From: Naematelia aurantialba
Taxonomy: Eukaryota > Basidiomycota > Tremellomycetes > Tremellales > Naemateliaceae
DNA length: 64,000 nucleotides
Direction of reading: 5' to 3'
Assembly (NCBI GenBank): GCA_021527695.1
Contig: JAKFAO010000005.1
Location: 1,178,001 to 1,242,000 of the forward strand
Part shown: positions 58,601-64,000 of the stretch, piece by piece
Numbering within the stretch: position 1 is the first letter of the stretch
Layout of the letters: the number at the start of each line of letters is the position of its first letter
Translations under genes and position numbers: made by a program
Notes under the pieces: model-generated
Seen by the model: only the letters and a program-made list of their open reading frames with translations
Told to the model about the DNA's origin: nothing
The model's database searches: none

Positions 58601-58766
58601 TTTACAACTCATGGAGCAGCGGGGATTCGTCGTCGCGCAGCAAAGGGAACAGGAGCGGATGCAGCTGGCAGGGGACAGAGACCACGCCGCAGAGCACGAC
58701 ATGTCGCCCACGACCGTCCATGGCGGCAGCACGACCACGACGCCGCAGGGCGTGGCACGGGCGTGA
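55620..58766 (+). CDS. Afi1/SPA-type DENN domain protein
   Basis: Eight exons: 55620-56137, 56257-56572, 56665-57108, 57166-57732, 57798-58070, 58108-58266, 58377-58499, 58551-58766; 871 residues. The start is the first ATG in the open frame; an earlier exon cannot be excluded. Yeast Afi1 binds the GTPase Arf3 and helps set polarity. The Afi1 docking domain begins at residue 142 (DAVHFCLLAEFDIDAGATLA, then LAELMLPDGAHLRSEDWTVF and LLYVLNCVRMKEDKSVRRGA). The SPA/DENN core follows: HFFETEARFKRITVPIRIPM, then LILNAMLAHKRVVFLGHGLP, VLRGLTETAFPYANLASLD and GYVAGVCNPRFEELPTTWDV, then LGALNSHYGEAHIRLRFTDY. Residues 40-135 form a Gly/Ser repeat region coded by ggttctggc-like hexamers. Intron 6 holds a ggtggctag minisatellite. 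Confidence 0.9.
55744..56005 (+). repeat. Gly/Ser-coding hexamer repeat
   Basis: Imperfect tandem tctggc/ggttct/gctggc hexamers encode GSGSG, GAGTG and GHGHGHG runs near the N terminus of the DENN protein. Confidence 0.85.
58267..58340. repeat. Minisatellite in intron 6 of the DENN gene
   Basis: Five or six copies of a 14-bp-type unit (gctggtggctaggg, alternating with gctggtggctagag) fill the 5' half of the intron directly after the donor. Confidence 0.85.
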
Positions 58767-59089
58767 CGCCGCTCGTAACTGCAGCGCTCATCCCGAGGCC
58801 CGGCCTCGCCAATCTGTACAACCGCAGCCTCGCCCCCACCCCAACCATCGCAGCGGTGCAAGTCTATACTCGACGTGAGTAGACCCTGGACCCTCGAATT
58901 CTCTCGTCGCCAACTTCACCCGGTTAGGCGGTCAGTCGGTTAGAACGACTGTTGTACTCTTATTCCTTGTAACACCGCATATCCAGCATGCAGACTACCA
59001 TGTGCATCTCATCTCCATCTGATAAAATACACCAAGCAGACCGGTGCCGCCTACACCTCTGAAACCCGAGCTCAAGCTCAGCTCCAGAC
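58767..59089. other. Convergent intergenic, no gene seen
   Basis: Between the stop codons of the DENN gene (plus) and RPS13 (minus). It contains the 3' UTRs only, as far as can be seen. Confidence 0.55.
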
Positions 59090-60134
59090 TTAGGCGACGA
59101 GCGTCGAAGCAGACGCGGCCTCGTACTTGAACGTAGGAGGGAGCTGTTGCTTCTTGATGTAGTACCGGGCCAGTCGGTGGATACGGGACTCGATGAGAAT
59201 CATGCGGCTGCGAGTGTGAGCTTGGAAGCGGGAACGTGGAAACGCGGAAACGCGGGACATGATCTCGGTGGGGTAGGGAGATGGCCGAGTTGGCGAGAGT
59301 GGGAGAGTGACAGATGACAGGTAGTGGAGGTGTGCAGAAGAAGGAGTGCCAGCGTTTGAGGTGCAAGTAAAGGGTAAGAGAAGGAGGAGCTTGTCGACGG
59401 ATGCAAGTGAAGACTGGCAGGGATACGAGGACCCGAAGTAGACTCGATCAAGACTCACAACTTGGCGTCCTTGTCGGCGCGGTTACGCTCGAGGTGCTTT
59501 CGGACCGTGACGGCCTTTTTGATGAGGTGGTACATGTCCTCTGGGATCGACGGGCCGAGACCTGCACGCCGTCAGCGTGTATCCTCTGACCGCTTCCATC
59601 GTCTTCCATCCGCTGGTATCCCCGTGCACCTCTGTCTCCGCTACATTTCCTCCTCCCTATCCTACGTGGTAGAACTCAAATCGGTTGATGTGACTGTTCT
59701 CGCTCGTGCTATACACCGTCTCTCCTAACATCTCCAGGACATAAATCGAGGAGGGGATCTTGCGTTCCATCTAGATTCAAAGAAGCTGAAAAACCCACCG
59801 TTGGTCTTGAGGATGCGGAGGACCTTGTTTCCGGTGACGCTCTTGACCTGGGGAACGCCGTGCGAGTCTCGGAGGATGACGCCGATCTGGGAAGGGGAGA
59901 GACCGCGTCGTGCGAGCTTGAAGATCTGGTCGCACACCTCCTCGGGGGTCGCCTTGGACCACGATGGCTGCGAGCGACGGTACGGCAGCGCTGACGCCGA
60001 GATACCCTTTCCTTTCGAGTGCATCTGCTCGTGTCAGCTCCTACACTCTACACTGGGTACACTGCGGCGGACGCTTGGCACGGCAGCGGTACGGGCAGGG
60101 CGCGAGACGAGGAAGGGGGACGTACACGACCCAT
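59090..60134 (-). CDS. RPS13: 40S ribosomal protein uS15 (S13)
   Basis: Four exons on the minus strand: 60134-60126, 60024-59799, 59561-59459, 59207-59090; 151 residues, the exact length of yeast Rps13. It binds the central domain of 18S rRNA in the small subunit. The first exon is nine bases (MGR), joined to [20 protein letters not shown]; the eukaryotic N-terminal extension is followed by the uS15 core ([79 protein letters not shown]). A three-codon first exon is common in ribosomal protein genes of fungi. The start codon is 325 bp from the divergent RPS6. Confidence 0.97.
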
Positions 60135-60459
60135 GATGGATAGATTTGCTGTGGGTTGGTGACGTTGAAGGTTGAGAGCTCGACGAGATTCGTTGAATGT
60201 CAGTGAGGTTCAGTGAGTTTCTTGAGCGAAATTTGCCACAAAGCGCATCGCTATAACGCCGAGCGACATCGGCCAAAATCATGAAACACCGAGAATCGGC
60301 AAAATGTGGCACCTACCGCCGCGAAACTCATATTTTGATTCCGCTCTCCCTCGCCTCCCCCGGCCCTCGCTGCTCGCTGGACGTGTGCGATATTCTTTCA
60401 CTAAACTCCTTCTTCCCTCTCTACTGTCGTTCTTCTACATTCCGGCGACGATCAGCGCT
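60135..60459. promoter_or_regulatory. Shared divergent promoter, RPS13 / RPS6
   Basis: Start codons of two 40S protein genes face away from each other across 325 bp. Repeated words near the middle are atcggccaaaat (60273-60284) and atcggcaaaat (60295-60305), and an inverted pair tgccaca (60234-60240) and tgtggca (60304-60310). These could be sites for a common ribosomal-gene regulator. Confidence 0.6.
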
Positions 60460-61502
60460 ATGAAGCTCAACGTCGCTAACCCAGCCACCGGAGCTCAGAA
60501 GCTCTTTGACTTTGAGGATGACCGCCAGACCCGTGTCTTCATGGAGAAGAGGTGCGTGCATCGTCTGGAATCACAGCTGGCATCGTCGTGAAGGTGGTCA
60601 TTCGAATAGGGCTGATGACGGTTGTAGGATGGGCCAGGAGGTGTCCGCCGACTCTCTCGGTGACGAGTGGAAGGGCTACGTTCTCCGCATCACCGGTAAG
60701 CTTGAATGTTCAGTCGGGCGGACCGCGCTGATCTGCCTCTCAGGTGGTAACGACAAGCAGGTTAGTCGACGACCTCGAGGTTTTGCGAGAGCAAGGAAAC
60801 TGATGGTCTGCAGGGCTTCCCCATGAAGCAGGGTGTCCTCATCAACCAGCGAACCCGCCTCCTCCTCGCCGACGGTGCGTTACCGTCTTGCAATCAGAGT
60901 TGAACTGTTTCTGATGCCCTGTAGGCCACTCGTGCTACCGTGCCCGCCGGACTGGAGAGAGGAAGAGAAAGTCGGTCCGAGGCGCCATTGTCGGTGGTGA
61001 CATTGGTGTTCTCGCCACCATCATCGTGAAGCAGGGCGAGCAGGACCTTCCCGGCCTGACTGACAAGGTCCTCCCCAAGCGTCCGTTTCCCGTCCCGTTT
61101 CTCGCCATGGCCCTGTTGCTGATGGTTCCGATCAGGTCTCGGCCCCAAGCGTGCGACCAAGATCAGGCGATTCTTCGGTCTTGACAAGGCAGACGATGTA
61201 CGATCCTTTGTCATCAAGCGGGAGGTCACCAGGAAGTCGGGCAAGACCTACACCAAGGCCCCCAAGATCCAGGTCAGTCTCCAACGCTCTCCTCTCCTGA
61301 GAGTCCATGCTGATTCCGTGTGCAGCGTCTCGTCACCCCCATGCGTCTCCAGAGGAAGCGTCACCTCCGCGCTCTCCAGCGCCGTAGGACCGAGGCCCAG
61401 AAGGAGACCATCTCCGAGTACAAGAGCCTTGTGGCCAAGCACACCGAGGAGAGCAAGGTCCAGGCTGCCGCAATCCGTGCTGCCAAGAAGGCCAAGAGGT
61501 GA
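60460..61502 (+). CDS. RPS6: 40S ribosomal protein eS6
   Basis: Seven exons: 60460-60551, 60628-60695, 60744-60760, 60814-60874, 60925-61080, 61136-61272, 61326-61502; 235 residues, as in yeast Rps6. It sits in the small subunit and is the classic substrate of S6/AGC kinases. Family motifs: [97 protein letters not shown], and a C-terminal helix rich in Arg, Lys and Gln. The third exon is 17 bases and codes GGNDKQ. The tail ends [12 protein letters not shown], without the Arg-Arg-x-Ser-Ser cluster that is phosphorylated in baker's yeast and animals, so the classic phosphosites appear absent from this frame. Confidence 0.97.
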
Positions 61503-61865
61503 GACAACTCCCACTGCTACACTGCTCGATGTCGCGGACTATGGACTGACGTCGAGATCAGGTCGGCTTAAAAACCTATTGTTCTCTTTGTTTGCAGGAC
61601 ATGGGATGATACGTACTCATGGCGATGTATATCATTGGAGTGTTCTCAATCTGCATCGTCATGATGGGAACGTGTTGGGCCCGTCGCTTTCTCGTCGCTT
61701 TGCAGCGGCTTGCACGGTGTTTGATCTCTTGTTGATGATTCGCGGTCGCTGTTGCAGTTTTAGTAGGAGGTGTTCTGGTGCAGGAGGGGCGGAAGCGCCC
61801 GGTTGCCGTTGTTGGCCTCCACCTGTTCAGATCGTGTTCTGCCGTCCCAGCTTTCTGCATTTGAC
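61503..61865. other. Intergenic, no gene seen
   Basis: RPS6 3' UTR and LCL3 promoter. A further donor/acceptor-like pair occurs after the RPS6 stop, so a 3' UTR intron or alternative end near 61561-61597 is possible but unproven. Confidence 0.45.
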
Positions 61866-63177
61866 ATGAGCAACGAGACACGATCACGATCCGCGACGAG
61901 CAGCTCGTCCCCCGGGGGCTCAGCATGTACATTGCATGATCACGACCATGATGAGAAACGACGGCTACCCGCATTGTATCTTCGCTCGCCATTAGAATCA
62001 CTGTATGCTATCCTTCCCTCGTTTGGGTCGCCCGCCAAATCCCCAGCAGCGTCTTCCTCGGTCTTCGACGATCCCGTCGCTACTGCGCTCCTCTCGGCCG
62101 CGGCATCTGTCGCGTTGACGTTAGGTGGGATCTATGGATACCGCCGGTACTGGCGCCGTATACGGAACGCCGACTATGTCACTAGTTCAATGTTGGATCG
62201 CAAGCGATGGGTCAAGGGGGTTGTCACTAGGTATGCGCTTCCATCCCGCGAAAACAGACACGAGCTGACCTGAGCTCAGTGTCGGCGATGGTGGTGAGTC
62301 CTCTACGTAGAGAATATGACAGCTCGACAACATGGCTGAAATGCACAGATAACTTTAGGTTGTTTCATACCCCGGGGCCGTTCTTCCATTACCCGCTCAA
62401 GATCCGCTCTATCCCTGCGACAGCTAAAGGTTCGTCCATCCTCTGCGTGTGCGTGTGGTCGACCCCCGCGACCTGGACCCATGTCGTTCGTCCGACTCCC
62501 GACGAAGGTTATAGATTCTGGAGACGAGCATGAGGACGGCGGAGCTGATCCTTGGCAGAGCTGAAAGACCAGACAATCCATATCCGAATAGCAGGGTGCG
62601 ATGCGCCGGAAGCTGCGCACTTTGGCAACCCTGCGCAACTGCATTCGAAAGAGTCGCTCGACTGGCTACGGAAGACCATCATGGGCAAGACCATGTGGTG
62701 TCAGCTCATCCGCAAGGACCAGTACCAACGCGTCGTGAGTAGTCGTGATCACAGCTTGTGGAGGGGTACTGGGATGCGCTGACCGCCTGGCTCCAGGTGG
62801 GAGTGCCGTATATACGGAGAATGCTGTTGCCCAACCAGCCACTGCCGGTCATGATGCTCAAAGAGGGCATGGCGGTGGTGTACGAGTCTGCAGGCGGGGA
62901 ATACGGACCATGGGGCATCGAGGGACTTAAAGTGTACGAGGCGCAGGCAAAGTGAGTGGCGTTCTGGATGCATAATCCTATCAGAGCTGACTCTCTCTAT
63001 AGGGCAGCGAGAAAGGGTCTGTGGGGACTGAAGAAGTTTGAGCACCCGGCAGATTACAAGAAGAGGATGAAGATGGCGGAAGAGGGACTGATCGGTGTAC
63101 GAGAGACGGCGACGGCTTCGCGGAAGAGGCAGAAAAAGGGACCATTGGGTCTGCTGAGACGGCTATTCGGGAGATGA
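61866..63177 (+). CDS. LCL3: LCL3-type membrane-anchored nuclease
   Basis: Six exons: 61866-62230, 62280-62293, 62349-62429, 62559-62734, 62797-62951, 63003-63177; 321 residues. LCL3 proteins are fungal mitochondrial proteins with a staphylococcal-nuclease-like domain, annotated as probable endonucleases. After a Ser/His-rich N terminus, residues 71-92 ([20 protein letters not shown]) form one membrane segment, followed by [14 protein letters not shown]. The nuclease fold carries [35 protein letters not shown] with the equivalent of the first catalytic Arg/Asp region, [15 protein letters not shown] and GMAVVYES. The C-terminal motif is [19 protein letters not shown], typical of the group. Exon 2 is only 14 bases and encodes VGDG, part of the metal-site loop. 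Phases all agree. Confidence 0.92.
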
Positions 63178-63550
63178 GACATGTCATTATGCTTTACGAT
63201 TACGGGATGAGCATCGAGCGCAGATTGCCGTGGCTGCTCTGCGACTCGTCGATCTGCACTCTCTGACCGTTGCATTCTAGACATCTGCTACTCGTCGAGC
63301 TGCACGATCTGATCATTGCATCCTGGACGCATGCATGTAGGACAGTAGGGGACGTCGTGCGGATAGCCATTGACACGTTGTCGGCGGCAGTTGCGTGAGT
63401 ATCGACGTCCAATCGGCTGAGAGCGATAAGCTCGTCCAGGGTATTTGTTTATCATTCATTGCCCGTAATATTGTCCAGCCTGGGAACGCATATGCATCGT
63501 TGTTCGGTTCCTCTTCTCGATACGCATAAGCTTACGAGTGCTCGTACACG
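63178..63550. other. Intergenic with a two-copy 48-bp repeat
   Basis: Between LCL3 and the transcription factor. An imperfect direct repeat occurs at 63232-63280 and 63281-63330. The rest should be the factor's promoter. Confidence 0.55.
63232..63330. repeat. Imperfect two-copy direct repeat, about 48 bp
   Basis: Both copies share the order actcgtcgA/Tctgca, then tctctgacc or tctgatca, then ttgcat-c-t-gac. About three quarters of positions match. Confidence 0.7.
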
Positions 63551-64000
63551 ATGCCGCCCGTCCGGATCGCGGCCAAGTCGGAGACTGACGAGTCGGGCCA
63601 TGGAGCGACGATCCACGACTTTTCAGACAAGCTGGGTGGAGGAGAAAAGGCGAGAGCGCAGCGCAAGAGCTACAGCTGCACCGAGTGCCGACGGTACGCT
63701 TGCGCCCCGGCCTGGAGACGAAGCTGACTTGTCTGGGTGCAGGTTGAAGCTCAAGTGTTCTAGAGTCTGGCCGTGTACCTCTTGTGAGTGTCGGCCTGGA
63801 GTCTTCAGACGAGACGTGTAGACGCTGCGCAGGGTGAAAGCTGACGACGCACAGGCGAGAAGAGAGGATGTGCGTCCATCTGCCCGGACGGAGAGACACG
63901 GCGTGGGACCGGCAAGCGGTGAGCATGCGCGTCCTCTGCAACGGGGGGACGAGATGTCGAAGTGTGGATTGCTCATGGTGCGTGCCAGCTTGATCGTGGC
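63551..64000 (+). CDS. Zn(II)2Cys6 transcription factor, 5' part only
   Basis: Exons 63551-63693, 63743-63783, 63855-63918, and probably one beginning at 63989 that runs off the window. The zinc cluster SYSCTECRRLKLKCSRVWPC then TSCEKRGCASICPDG has the six cysteines in C-x2-C-x6-C-x5-C-x2-C-x5-C spacing at about residues 44-71, with the basic RRLKLKC stretch that contacts DNA. Three introns interrupt it, two within the cluster. After it comes ETRRGTGKRLIVA, which resembles the linker found in basidiomycete factors of this class. The dimerisation and fungal-specific regulatory domains lie outside the window, so neither target nor name can be given. Confidence 0.88.

Noticed and set aside
60552..60627. 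C/D-box-like word ctgatgac in RPS6 intron 1 as a snoRNA
   Set aside because: It coincides with the expected branch site and no D box or terminal stem was found.

Overview
This 64-kb window looks like nuclear chromosomal DNA of a basidiomycete yeast, most probably a Tremellomycete (Cryptococcus/Trichosporon relatives). The inference rests on a GC-rich sequence, densely packed genes on both strands, and many short GT-AG introns (mostly 40-100 nt) with CTRAC/CTAAC-like branch sites. The gene set fits too: a CAP10-type GT90 transferase, a GH71 alpha-1,3-glucanase, an Afi1/SPA-type DENN protein and LCL3. No species can be named from sequence alone. I see no tRNA, rRNA, transposon, CRISPR array or phage. 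All gene models were spliced by eye: donor, acceptor and reading phase were checked at every junction, and exon lengths sum to whole codons unless stated. The C-terminal exons of the fragment at the right edge are missing.

Layout. 0-9 kb (minus): an Atos/FAM214-like protein and a 1,725-residue ankyrin-repeat protein. 9.7-15 kb (plus): GH71 alpha-glucanase and an AAAP amino acid transporter. 15.3-18.6 kb: a small protein with an N-myristoylation-type start (minus), divergent from CBF5/dyskerin (plus). 19-29 kb (minus): M18 aspartyl aminopeptidase, an ankyrin plus CCCH zinc-finger protein, mitochondrial aconitase. 30.8-31.2 kb: a doubtful cysteine-rich mini-gene. 31.9-35.8 kb: NOP6-like RNA-binding protein (minus), divergent from cytochrome c peroxidase (plus). 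36.7-42.6 kb (plus): a spliced 60-residue protein and three Ser/Pro-rich unknowns. 43.4-49.3 kb: glycerol kinase (minus), divergent from a GT90/CAP10-like transferase (plus). 50.7-58.8 kb (plus): delta-12 fatty acid desaturase, an intronless 668-residue unknown, an Afi1/SPA DENN protein. 59-63.2 kb: ribosomal proteins uS15/RPS13 (minus) and eS6/RPS6 (plus) sharing one promoter, then LCL3 (plus). 63.5 kb to the end: the 5' part of a Zn(II)2Cys6 factor.

The genes form no single pathway. Themes that recur are ribosome and rRNA production (CBF5, NOP6-like, RPS13, RPS6), mitochondrial metabolism and redox (aconitase, Ccp1, LCL3, glycerol kinase), cell wall or capsule glycans (GH71, GT90) and membrane lipids (desaturase). 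No operon-like or defence cluster is apparent. The items I find most worth a second look are: (1) two small multi-exon genes hidden in apparently empty sequence (15347-15919 and 36692-37125); (2) a perfect 13-bp inverted repeat carrying two GATA sites in the shared promoter of glycerol kinase and the GT90 gene; (3) a set of micro-exons (4-24 nt), one GC-AG intron, a TAG/AAG tandem acceptor in CCP1 and an acceptor choice that would give a protein an HDEL terminus; (4) an intronless gene with 33-bp coding repeats amid intron-rich neighbours.
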